Positions 26,303 through 37,675 of a stretch of DNA of 64,000 nucleotides are shown here, piece by piece (the stretch's first letter is position 1; each line of letters starts with the position of its first letter). The notes beneath the pieces were generated by a model that did not search any database, had not been told where the DNA came from, and saw only the letters and a program-made list of their open reading frames with translations. The DNA lies in contig JAPDPK010000050.1 of NCBI GenBank assembly GCA_031772115.1, forward strand, positions 248,001-312,000, given 5' to 3'. The position numbers and the translations under genes were made by a program. Source of the stretch: Heritiera littoralis (Eukaryota; Streptophyta; Magnoliopsida; Malvales; Malvaceae).

Positions 26303-26644
26303 TGTCACGCTCTTCGCTTAGGCTGAATGCTTTAATTTCATATCAGATATGAAAAAAATTTATAGACCTAAAAGAGATAGTTTTGTACATCCTAATAAGT
26401 CGGCTTTGCAGGAAGAGAGTAATATTTACGTGATAAGTGATATCAGAGTCAATTTTTAATCATTCGACTCCACGTCGAGTATCTCAACGAAGGTAGTGCA
26501 AGGTGGACCAATTCCACGCCAAGCGTCTTAAAGGGGTAGAGCAGGGTGAGTCTTAGAGGGGGTTAGCTGTGACAAAGATGTCACGAGATTAAGTGAGGGA
26601 GAATGTCATGTTACTCGTTAAGGTTGAGTGTTTCAATCTTACAT

Positions 26645-26687
<43 letters not shown>

Positions 26688-26763
26688 ATCAATGGGCATA
26701 AAAGAGGTAGGCTGTACACCCAAATAAATTGATTTATGAGGAAGGGATAATGATCATGTGACA
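26303..26763 (+). mobile_element. TRIM (miniature LTR retrotransposon), 461 bp
   Basis: Two diverged direct terminal repeats, 26303-26435 (TGTCACGCTCTTCG...ACGTGATA) and 26604-26763 (TGTCATGTTACTCG...ATGTGACA), share ordered blocks: 'GTTGAGTGTTTCAAT', 'cataaaagaggtag', 'gtacacccaaataa' and 'gaggaaggga'. Two bases after the left repeat, TGATATCAGAGTC (26438-26450) matches the usual initiator-tRNA primer-binding site TGGTATCAGAGC. Directly before the right repeat lies a purine tract (AAGTGAGGGAGAA). The interior is about 168 bp without coding capacity. LTR-PBS-PPT-LTR in under 500 bp is the definition of a TRIM. The right repeat is longer because of a (TA)n expansion at 26648-26685. The 5-bp flanks do not match cleanly, so the copy is old. 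Confidence 0.75.
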
Positions 26764-28566
26764 ATAGGATTCAGTTGAATATTGTTTTTTTTTTTTTTAC
26801 TTCATTAGCATGTATGTTGATGTTTTCAAACCCATGATTTTTCAGTCAGAGTAGGGTTTCAAAAGGCATAATATTGCTAAAACAATGGTGGAAATAGCCA
26901 TAGAGGTGCTAGTGGATGTACTTGACAAACATTTTTCATTGGATTTCATTTTCTCTTTGTCTATAATTGATGGCATAGTACTGTAACATTGCTTTCAACT
27001 ATGTAACAGTTTTAGTTGAGACAATAGAAGCTTTGATGGGGAAACTGCAACTTTCATCATCAGCAACACAGAATACACAACTGCTTTCAACACCAAATGG
27101 AACAAGAATCAGACCAAAAGCACCCATGAGGAAGAAAAGAAAACTGCCATTTTGAAAATATTTTGGAGAAAATCAAAAGCAAAGAAAGAAAAGGGGGACT
27201 TAGGAATCTCTTTCTTTCTCATTTTCTTTCCTATTGTCCTTTCCCCCACTTTTTCCATCATTGTTTCACAACCGAAATGATTAGCCATTTACTATCACAA
27301 CTCTGGAGAATCTCCTGTGGAAATTGCAAAAGATATGTTTGAAGCAAATATTTCCACATTCATGAGGACACTGTTTTTCTTGCCTTTGAAGATGGAAAAT
27401 TCATCAAAACCAAAATTCAATTGTTTGCCTTAAATCTGAATGGAGCTTCTTTCAAAGCTTGAATAAAACTAGATGATTACAACACTTTTTTTTTTGGTGG
27501 AAAGATGATTACAACACTTTTCTTTCTGTATATTAAACCAAATCAAATGTAAGTGGGCTGCTTAGTTATTTGAAAATTTAGAAGTCTGACCCACATATAA
27601 AAACAAGTTAAGTTGAGTCCTTTCAAACATTTGTTAAAATGAGTCATTGTCTCTTTAGTTTTTCGGAGTGTCTTGTTGGCAAGTAGCATAAATCCCTTTT
27701 TAGGTATAATCTTTCTTCTTTAGTTGACATGAGAAGGATCTCTTGTTTTTATGAGAAATCCCAAATCTTTTCTTTTGCATGGAATTGTTACTAATTTCTA
27801 TCTTATTCTTCATTCTCCTGTCTTGTATGGTTTTGTTCCTTCATTCTTAGTCACCAGCAATGCTGAATCATTTTGCTTTAGTGAATTACATTCATGATTT
27901 ATTTCTGATGTGATTACTATAGAAATAAAGAAGAATAACGGTAAAAATTTTTCGGAAAGAGAAAAGAGGCAAGCAAGAAGCAACATTTTCTTAATCTGAT
28001 CCAAGTTTTTAGATTAAAAAAAATTGCTCATCAACTTCGTGTACGTCTCTGTATATTGAATACAAGATCAGATTCTAATTTTTGGACAAAGAACAACTCA
28101 AGGAGCATCATTTCCTTTCCCTCCTGGATAACATTTTCTTTTATCCATAACAGGAGAAGATTCTGCCCTGTGCCTCTGGATTGGAAGATCTTGCTTTCTG
28201 CAGAAGCTAATGGCTGTCTTACATATTCTTCTTGTTTTCTTGTCTTTAGAGAGTAATGTTGCTTTTCTTCCAAGCAAGAATCATATTCTCCTTCCCTTAA
28301 GGCATTTCCTTTTCTGGGTTTTTCCTAGAAAAAAGTTTCCTTCCCTCCAAACATCCAGACTATTGCAACTGCAAACACTTGACTTGAACATGAACAAGAA
28401 TTAGTTGAAACTAAAACCATGTTAAAAGGGCCAAATGAGAAATATAAAAGAAAAATAAAAGAAGAAATTGAGTGAAATAATGCCACTTTAACAACTGATT
28501 CTTTCAGTTTCACATCTTTTCAGTTCTCTTTCTAACTATAGCTGCACATGTCCAAGCTTTCTCTAT
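26764..28566. other. gene-free DNA, 3' flank of BYPASS1-like gene
   Basis: A moderately AT-rich stretch with no supported coding frame. The last few hundred bases below 28567 are likely the 3' UTR of the minus-strand gene. A short phrase 'gatgattacaacac' occurs twice (27474 and 27505), too small to name. Confidence 0.35.
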
Positions 28567-29666
28567 CTACCTATGACTGCACATGTCCAAAAGCTTTTTC
28601 CTTCCTTCAACTATTTCATCAAAGAAATCATCTATCTGTCCAATTATAGTCTCCACCCCACATCTCAGCAACCCAAAGCAGCTCTTCATGTTGTCAATCT
28701 TGTCTTGGATCTCACCATCTGATCCATACTTCACAATTCTTTCTAATCCCTCTCTCACCTCTTCCATGGCAATCCTAGCTTCCCTGAATTCATACAGCAT
28801 GATTCCTGGCTGCCCACCAATCTGTTCCATTTCATTAGATACCCTTTGATGCAACCTTGCAATTGAAACCATGAAAGCTGACCCAAATATCACATGTCCC
28901 TCATGCTCTCCATGGACAAAGCTTAGCTCAGGCCAGTAATAAACAAGCCCGCTAAGCAAGATCATCAGAATCAATGAACTAACATTCCTCATTGCATAAA
29001 GAACACCTCGGAAACCATTGAAGCCATTCAACTTTGATTCTATAGTAACATTCTCATCAAATCTTAGTGACAGTTGTCTTGCTCTTGTTTCCATCAGATT
29101 CCTGTTTTCCTCTTCCAACCCTACAATTTCCCTTTGGCAGCCCGATATTGCCCGTATAACCTACAGCAACAACCAGACAATCATAAAATAACTTCATTGA
29201 CGTTAAACTACTACATAAACAAGAAAGAAAACCCTTTGTCAAAAGCATCTGTGACAACTCATGTATCTGGTATGTGTTCTATTTTTTTTAGTTTTTGTTT
29301 TGCACTGACCTGGCGAGAAAATTGTGGGTTGAAGTGCTGATGATGATCAAGTGAGGAAGCAATATTGCCGCCAGAAGAATAATAACTTTCCATCCCGGAG
29401 ATGCCAGATTTGAGTACAAGACAGGCTTCCCATAGCCTGGAGCTTTCGTCCATGTATTCATCAAGCCATTTTTCTCCAACAGGAAGGTGAAGCTTTTGAA
29501 CCAAAATGGTCAACTCTGAGTGGAATGAACTGAGTGAAGAGAGGACTTTCTGGAGGAACTGGATTGACAAGAAGTTACAAGAAACGAAAGAGCAATCGAG
29601 TTCTTCAAGTCCTTGGGTGAGCAAGTTGTAGAAGCCATTGACAGAAGTGGTGCATGAAGGATCCAT
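28567..29666 (-). CDS. BYPASS1-like protein
   Basis: Two exons, 29666-29310 and 29160-28567, with a 149-bp GT-AG intron, give 316 residues. The start is the ATG of MDPSCTTS; an upstream in-frame TTG is not used. Family features: VLSSLSSFHSELTILVQKLHLPVGEKWLDEYMDESSRLWEAC (about 44-85), which corresponds to the BPS1 region around 'DKWVDVYLDIS'; a basic/acidic coiled segment (about 120-150); one hydrophobic segment VSSLILMILLSGLVYYW (about 180-197); and a C-terminal helix ending FFDEIVEGRKKLLDM, like BPS1's 'FFKILLSGRDTLLENL'. BPS1 in Arabidopsis restrains a root-made mobile growth inhibitor; this paralogue's function is not known. A related DUF family (DUF793/ROH1) is the main alternative. Likely membrane-associated. 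Confidence 0.75.
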
Positions 29667-29736
29667 AATGGAAGGTGGGAAAGAAATCAATAAAAAGATG
29701 GTATGGTGGGAGAAAAAGTTGATGGAGATTGACAGA

Positions 29737-29744
29737 TATTTATA
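29737..29744 (-). promoter_or_regulatory. TATA box candidate of BYPASS1-like gene
   Basis: TATAAATA on the minus strand, 71 bp upstream of the start codon, which would leave a leader of about 40 nt. Confidence 0.5.
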
Positions 29745-31608
29745 TTGGAAGATGAAGAAAAAGAGGGCATAGAAGAAAGTGATGACTAGCTAGCTTAATA
29801 GCTCAGGTTTCCACGGTGAAAAGTATTGTTGGGTGCAATCATGTGTGTTTCCTATAGAGTGGAGTTGATGATTGGGAATCTGTTGGCTTCATTTTTTAAA
29901 TCAAGAGAAGGCAAACAGAATATAAAAAGCAAAAAAGGTGTAACACGAATACTTCATGAGCTGAACCTTTATACTTGCAGTGCTCTCCCAAAGGGAGGTT
30001 CAGGACAACTAATACAATGGAGATATTGAAAGTAAAATCAATCAGAACAATCTTGAAGCTCTTTTTTCTATGATATGTTAGATTTTGTTCCTTGGGCTGT
30101 AAAAGTTTGACTACTTTGACTGAGATTCTCCTTCTCATTCTTCCATTTTGATTTGCTTCTCCTTTTGAACTGAGTGCCCCTTTGCCTTTGCCTCCTTTAC
30201 CTTTTCTCCATTTTCTCCATCATTTTTGTTTTCCCCAAAGCTTCCACTGGCCTCAACCTTTATACATCTTGGTCAGTTTTTGCTCAAGTGGGAATGGAGA
30301 CATGGGTTTCTTACTTTCTTTTGTATATGTTGGAGATTACTTCATTTATGTTTACACTTTACAATTTGGATTCTTTTCTCTTCCAAGAACCGACATTCTG
30401 TTTTAGGCATCAAATTTCAGATTAATCTGTTTAACTTTTGAAAGGAATATTATAATGTTTAGACATATATGGATATCTATGCTACCTGTTGATTCTTTAC
30501 AGTGGTATATATCTGAAGGATTGCATGTATCATTGGAGATGGGCCAGAGAATTCCTGGAATCCCCCAACAGAAATAAACCCCAAACAATGTCTGTTTTGA
30601 CACCATATAGAGAGTATTCCGCTCGAGGTTAATCTTTGGTGCAACAATAAAAACTATTTTTTTCTTTTTGTGATTTGAATGTTATAGGTTTGAATCGCAT
30701 AAAACAACCTTTATATTAATACGGAGAGAATGTTACACATATTTGATCGTTCTAAAACCTCACAATGAGATTGGTGCAATGATAAATATTGCTCTTTTTT
30801 TATCCAAAAATCGCAAGTTTAAATCAAGAAAATAGTACGACTTTTCTAAACCCTACAATGAGCTTGGTGCAATTATAAATGTTGCTCCTTTTTTATTTGG
30901 AGATTACGGATTTAACTCACAAAAATTATCTCTTTGTTAATGAAAAGAAAAGATTGCATACATATAATTCTTCTCAATTCTCACAAATATACTTCTATTG
31001 TGCAGTGAATTTACTTTACAGAGAGTATTTTGCTTGAACCTCATCTGCAGAAACCTGTTGGTTGGAATAAGTTTAAGCAGCAACAAGCTGCCGTGAAAGG
31101 ACATCACTCTCTCTCTTGAGAGTGAGTTGCATTACAAATTCTGTGGTTCAATAACGTGTTGTAACATCAGTTTGAAGAGATCGAAGTCTGGGGCCCAACT
31201 TTCCCATGAAACAATCATTTTCTGATATGCATGGAAAATTTCTCTTGTTTGCACCTTGTTAAATACGTGCTAGACCAAAGGTTTTTCTCGCTTGATTTGA
31301 TTTGATTTGTTAAGTATCTTTTAAAGGCCCTAGTATAGTCCTGCATCGAGTATATGATTGAAATTGCTTAGATTGTGATCTGAAGAAAGAAAATTAGAAT
31401 TTAGAAGGCAAGTTAAGAACTCTAAGTCAAAACCTGTTGGCTTAGAAAGGGAAACAACGTTCATAATCTCAAACCGAGCCACCAAGGGTGGAAAAACATT
31501 TCCCTGATTACGGAGGCTAGAAATTTACAGTTGTATAAGGTTGTGCTTTCCTTCTGGAATATGCACACTACTGAAGAAGCATTAATGGAGGCTTTTAACA
31601 AACTTTGA
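29745..31608. other. intergenic, promoter flank and SINE-like repeats
   Basis: Contains the upstream region of the BYPASS1-like gene and, nearest 31608, the 3' UTR of the potassium channel. Apart from the repeats at 30631-30945, annotated separately, no gene is seen. Confidence 0.4.
30631..30945 (+). repeat. three tRNA-like SINE heads in tandem
   Basis: Three related units start at 'ggtgca' at 30638, 30773 and 30866. Each has a degenerate A-box-like 'TTGGTGCAA..ATAAA' and, some 50 bp later, a B-box-like word: GGTTTGAATCGC, AAGTTTAAATCAA and GGATTTAACTCAC. Units 2 and 3 are joined by a shared linker (TTCTAAAcCcTACAATGAG), giving a 93-bp repeat. The pattern resembles the tRNA-derived heads of plant SINEs of the 'TTGGTGCAA' type. 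All three are decayed and unlikely to be transcribed. Confidence 0.5.
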
Positions 31609-34600
31609 TTACATAAGGTAATTTATTGGCTCTTCAACAATGAAAAGCTTATCGTTATCTCTAATCACTTCAATGGAATCAATTTCAGCCCCTGCTTCAT
31701 CTGTTACGATCACATTTCTTGCATCAATCCCGAATTTTTCACCTGTTAGAAATGATTAAGTTAATCTCTTCATAAAGAAAATGATAATAAATTTACTTGA
31801 GCTAAGGTGCAAACCTGCAAAGTTCTTGAGCTTCTCAAGCGAATCTGGCAACCTTATTAGCTTGCCAGGCTCCATGCAGCAAGATTCTTTCCTCAATGCA
31901 GGATGACCTCTATAAACGCTCACCCTTGGATGGTCTAGTACTCTGCTTGTGACTGATTTGCCTAAATGCTCCCTTTCAAGCTTATTCAATAGTACTTCTC
32001 CAGGTGTGCTATCAGTTACTGTAATTCGGTGGCCAACCTCGCGCTTCTCTAGCATTTCATTCAAAGTTGTGGAAGAAAATTCATACGTATTTGCATTGAT
32101 GACATCTGCACCATTCATTACAAGTAGATTGACCATGTCTTCATGCTTCTCTTTCATGGCAATCTGTAACGCTGTTAATCCATGGCAATCCTTTGCATCC
32201 ACGCTTAGTCCATGCTTCAATAGTTCTTGCATCACTGTCAGATCATTCCTTTTTGCAGCAGTGCATAAGAGATCACCCGCAGTGAAGGGGTCAGAGATGG
32301 CAGCCCAACGATATAGGATCCTAAATATCGAATGATGCTTCGAGGATAGAGCATCCCATAGTGCAGTGTTGCCATTCATATCTGCCAAATATGGTATATC
32401 AGAAGATGATAAATAATCTTAAGAATTTGTTTCATTCTGGGATGATTTTATTCAAGCCATTAACATCTTATTTTACCTCGTAAATGTACATTGCAAGCAT
32501 GCTTAAGAAGTACCATTACACATTCTTCATGCCCTTTTGATGCTGCTATGTGCTGAGGAATCACACAAAAACTCAGTAAATTACTAATTATAGATAGTTT
32601 CTGTTAGCCGGATTGATTGTGATCGTAACAATTCGCAACGAAAATAGCCAATGCTCAAGCCTTTGAGTCTATGCTCAAGGTCCCATAGAAGAAAGCCAGA
32701 CAGATAAATAAAAGCTTACCAACGGGGTTCTCCCTTCAGAATCTCCTATCTCAGGGTCCAATCTTGCCTTCAGAAGCTCATCCAAAAATGCAGAATTGCC
32801 TGTCTCGGCCGCAGTCAGAAGATTAATAGCGATGTTTTTCGGAACATCATTTTCTTCCCCACCCTCCACTGCAAAATCTCCAATTTTAAGATCCTTCAGC
32901 CTTTTGTTATGCTGCAATGCATCAGATGTTCAACCTTTAGTCATCCGGAAAGAATTCTCAGACAAAACAGATAGCATTTTAGCATTTTATGAAAGTAGCA
33001 AATCAACTGACCTGAAGGAAGTTTTTAAGGATAGCTACATTATCTTCCTGTTTGGTCTGCATTGCTTCAATCAGATCAGTAGTTTTGAGCCTCAAGAGTT
33101 GAGAAAGTGTCTTTGTCCGAAATGTAAATCTCTGAGGTCTGCAACAAAGTGCACCAATTTCTCCAAACATGTCCCCAGAATGCAGAGTTCCAACAACTAG
33201 CTCTTTCTCCATATCACAGTCAATGATTTCTACTTCTCCAGACACAATGATATGAACATCATCTGGTGCTTCATTCTGCATAATCACATCCTCTCTCGGT
33301 GGAATATATTCAGCTTTCATCTTTGCAACCTGACCATCATTTCGAAATTCGCAAAATTCAATTGTCTTGTGCTTAACTAGTTTTCAATTTTCATTACAAA
33401 TTACATCAGAAGCTAAGGATAATAGGCCTACCAGGTGCAGCAGAATTTCCCTTGATATACCCTCGAAAAGATAAACTTTCTCCACTGTAGGTAAGAACAA
33501 ATGCCGGCAGATGCTTGTGTAAATGGATTTTGGTAATTGTTCAATGAGTTGCTGCTGGTTCAACCTCTCAGCCTTGAACCTCAAACACATGTAAGCCAAA
33601 ATCTGCCCTTTCAACCGTGGGGGCAACCGGTTTCTAGACACAAAATTAGAAGCTGCTTCAATGCTATTCCTCTGCACCATCAGCCAAGAACACCATGAAA
33701 CTCAATGCATAGCCTAATTGAATCTGCATAATTAAATTTACACCATTGGAATTTGGAAGTACTTACAAATTCCATAGTACGACGAGTTCCTTCAACCACT
33801 AAATTTGTCATGTTACCAATGATATAAGCAGTCAAGCCAAGGTTGAAGAGCATGTAGAAGATTATAAAGATCATTTCCACAGTATTGACTGCATGAAGGT
33901 CACCATAGCCAACTGTGGTCATGGTGGTGATGGACCAGTATAAAGCTGAGATATACCGAATCCAAAGGCTTGTCTCCCTGAAATTTGGGTTCACTGACCC
34001 CAACCATGTCCTTCCTTGGTGCGGATACCGGTCAGCTAGCAGGTAGTAAAGGCAGCCAGCACAATGCACAAGAAACAATGTCACCTGCACCAGTGTATTA
34101 AGAAACTGAGCCAACTTAAATTTGATCATATTGGCTGAAATCTGAGGACAGTAAATTTCACTCACAGCTAGAAGCCTAGAACTTCGGATCCAGAAATAGC
34201 TGAATCTGATGTCCTTCTCCAGCCTACAAGTAAATATACAAACTTCGATCAGAAACTTTGATTTGCTACCATAAAACAGTGCATAACGAAACCTAACAAT
34301 GGAGAAAAACCTTGTGAAAAGCTGCTTGACCCGCCTGAGACGCCAGAATCTGAGCAATCCTAAGAAGGAATAAGAGATGCCCACTTTGCTTTTGCCAGTG
34401 AACAAGTAGCCTAGTGCCTCGAATGGAATAGTTGATGCCACATCCATTAAGAACCATGTTGAAATGTACCTATCCACGCAACATAAGACCAAACCCATCA
34501 TTTTTTTTCCTCTCAATTTCCTTTATTTCCAAGTCAAACTTGTAATTCTAAATTACCCATTTGGATGATATGCTTCTGTTTTCTGTATTTGTCATAAGTT

Positions 34601-37257
34601 TTAACTCTGCAAATGTATACTTTAGGTATATATATATATATTTCATCTTCTACTCGTAAAATCTAAAAAACTCAGGTACAAAATAATTTTTCAAAATACA
34701 CGTAACATTTCTTACGCTCTGAAGAGTATAATTTTTCTCTTCATTGTAATTATCTGAGAAATGGGTTTGCTTTTGTCTCCACTATGCAGAAATATTGTAA
34801 ACTATCCAATTTGGTTTTGACTGAACAGGCTCTGCTAGCTGGCGAGATTCTAAAGTTTGTACAGTTTAAGTTGGGGCAATGAATGATGAATGGATGGAAG
34901 TTTGGAGCGAATCAGATTCTTGAAACCAAACCAAAGTCCCTATTGACCCTTTTGTTTCTATAAAAGAATATATTAATTTTCAGATTTCCTTTTAATTATT
35001 GAAATAATGACGGATCCTGGTCCCTTGTCCCAAAGCAGAAACTGGAAAACAGCCTTGTTTGCTGTTAGTCCATCCTTTTAAAGAAAGGTACAACCATAAT
35101 CACGTGGTTGCGGGTGAAACAAATTGATTACGACAAGCAAAAAAAGGAAAAAGTGCATAAAGCAAATCCCAACTGATCAGTTTGTCATGGGACATAATGA
35201 TTTTTTTTTTTTAAATCTTCGAGTCATTTTGATTTTAGTTTTAGACCACTTTAGTCTCATTTTAATAAATAAAATAATGAAATTATTAGATGACCATATT
35301 AAATTACTATGTCATAAAGACTTTGTCTGACAATGTCATGACGTAAAAAAATTATTTTATAATGATTTGATGATGAATAATGTTATTAAAAATTTACGTG
35401 ACAAAATTATTTTATAAATAATGTCATGATGTAAAAAAGTTATTTTATAATGATTTGATAAATAATGTTATATAAAAATTTATGTGACAAAATTAATTTT
35501 AAAAAAAATTAGATCTAATTTTCAATCTATTTTTCCTTATATTTTTTTATGAAAAAAACTTGTATGTGACATGATATCTAACGTGATTTATTTGATGATT
35601 TCATTCTTTTAATCAGTAAAATGTGATTAAATTTACTTGAAATTAAAGATGAAGAACTAAAATGAATCAAATAAAAAAACTAAAAAGACCAAGATCATCA
35701 TTCTACTATAATTTGAAGCCAAAAAGATCATGATGCCATTTTTCATTGAATAATGTCATCAAGTGAAAACTTGTGTCCTTCATTTACTGTAAATATAATT
35801 GGAAACGAATTCAACTAACCTCACAGCAATCTTTCTGGAGTCTCGGACAAGCAGCTGGGTTCTTGAATCAATGAATGCAACAAAAAATGTCAAGACGATG
35901 TCAACTGCGAAGAACAGATCCACAATGTTGTCGGCAATGTAGAGTTTTCTGGGTGGGGAAGAGCTGAAAAACGCCACTTCAAAAGGGTAAATCCATGCAG
36001 AATAAAACACCAACATCACCATGAACGTTTCCCACCACCTGCATGAATCAAACAACTCTAATTTAATTACTTGAACTCGCAGTTCTTCCTTGCAGGCTTA
36101 CATTGAACATGATTTTCCTTTTGTTGCAAATAGCAGTACTGTAATACTGTAGCTATTAGATTGGATAAGGTTTCTGCAATTATTCAAGTTCATCAGTCTT
36201 GCCAGGTTCCATTCTTTTGGTCCGGACTTTATGAAAAAGTTAGTGTATGAGTACCAAAGAGTGAGAATAGTTGATTTGGGTTAGTGGAATTATGCTAAAA
36301 TTGATTTAGTAAAACCAGATGCTACAGCCATTTAGCCAAGTATAAAAGATAAACTTGGGCGCACAAAGCTCCTATAATGTTAGGTCTGAGATTTTGGAGA
36401 GAATTATATGTAAATAATCTTTCTTTCGTATTAGCAGAAAAATTATTTTCTTGGCTTGAACTTGTAATTTTAAGTCACAAAAAAATAATTTTTACAGTTG
36501 CACTCACTCTCATTTGACCAAGCATTATTCAGAAATGGGGCATTCTGGTTAGGGAATAAGAAAACCAGAAATTCAGGAAATTCGCAGGAAACTGAACTCC
36601 AGCAATATACCAAACTACACAAAATTTGAGGTTTTATTGAAGTTTCAACCTTGAGATTATGCAAATGTCTCAACTCTGAAGTCAATTCACAGTTGAAATG
36701 AGTCAAAGTATCTGACAAATCCATACCAGATCAAACAAAGAAATCAGAAAGCTGAGAGAATTTATGCAAGAATGATGTTAGGAATAACCCCCAGCAAGTT
36801 GGGTAAATGCTTTAACCTTTTCAATCTCACGTGCACGTTTTCTGGGTGCAAGCAAGTGAATTTGGTGATCTAACCAAACATGAACATGTGCATGCTGATC
36901 GCATGCATTTATGCAACAGGAGGAGAGCAAAGCATGCTTTTCATGAATCAACTTGTATTGTTTTGCTTAGGAAAAATCAAAATGTTTATCTTTATTTGGC
37001 AAAAAATAACAATTCAAATCTGTCTAGCAATTACTGTACTACCTGTATCTTGAATCTGTGGGAGAAATGATCCATCCTTTCGACTTCATTTGGTTCAGAT
37101 TATAGCTTGAAACACCCAAAGGAGGAAGTATAAGCTTTGACAAGCTACTCAAACTGAGAGATGAATCTTCTGAATCAGACTGTGGACTTCCTTTATCAGT
37201 TTTGCCCAACTCGTCTTGCTGCTGAACCCTGATCTTCATGCTAGAGTTCAACTCCAT
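31609..37257 (-). CDS. AKT2: Shaker-type potassium channel, AKT2/3 subfamily
   Basis: Eleven exons in coding order: 37257-37043, 36038-35820, 34469-34311, 34223-34166, 34084-33767, 33671-33432, 33329-33012, 32911-32720, 32552-32477, 32381-31815, 31742-31609; 831 residues (Arabidopsis AKT2 has 802). The start is the first ATG (MELNSSMK). Order of parts: Ser-rich N-terminus and the family's LSKLILPPLGVSSYN; S1-S4 (about 72-200) with Arg-rich S4 LLRFWRLRRVK; S5, pore with TTVGYGD at 273-279, and S6 to about 315; C-linker; cyclic-nucleotide-binding fold (about 400-500) with EAPDDVHIIVSGEVEII; ankyrin repeats (about 540-690); C-terminal KHA domain ending in NDKLFIVEEP. AKT2 is a weakly rectifying plasma-membrane channel of phloem and leaf that handles potassium loading and unloading and is switched by phosphorylation and CBL-CIPK. 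The linker between ankyrins and KHA is longer than in Arabidopsis. No core residue is missing. Confidence 0.96.
35333..35500. repeat. 88-bp tandem duplication in AKT2 intron 2
   Basis: Unit starting ATGTCATGACGTAAAAAA (35333-35420) is repeated with a few changes from ATGTCATGATGTAAAAAA (35421 to about 35500), sharing 'TTATTTTATAATGATTTGAT' and 'AATTTAcGTGACAAAATTA'. It is intronic and non-coding. Confidence 0.75.
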
Positions 37258-37644
37258 AGCTTCTGGACTGAACTTGTCAATTTCTGAAGACAAGTTCGAA
37301 GAATGACAGTGAAGGAGAGCTCTTGGATTGAAACGAAGGAGAGCAAAGGCAAAGCCACCATGGAAGTGAAGCTGAGGCCTGTTGGAAGCAAGGGCTAGTG
37401 GGAAAATGCAAATGCAATGGAAACCACCTGCATTGATTGATGTATTGGGATATGATACCAAATGGGATTAGTGGGTTTGCTTTTGCAATATGTGGGTTTT
37501 TACATATATGCCAAAATTGTAACAAAAAAAAAAAAACATATATGCCAAAACAGCCACAATCACTAGTGTTGGTACTTGGTAGGTTACAATTACATAGGGC
37601 GTGAAAGAGTTTCCATTCATCAAAATCATACATACATACATACA

Positions 37645-37675
<31 letters not shown>

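Noticed and set aside
37258..37461. Longer N-terminus for AKT2
   Set aside because: Open in frame but starting only at a TTG; the first ATG is at 37257. The stretch LLHCHSSNLSS just upstream slightly resembles the Arabidopsis N-terminus, so a transcript check could reopen this.
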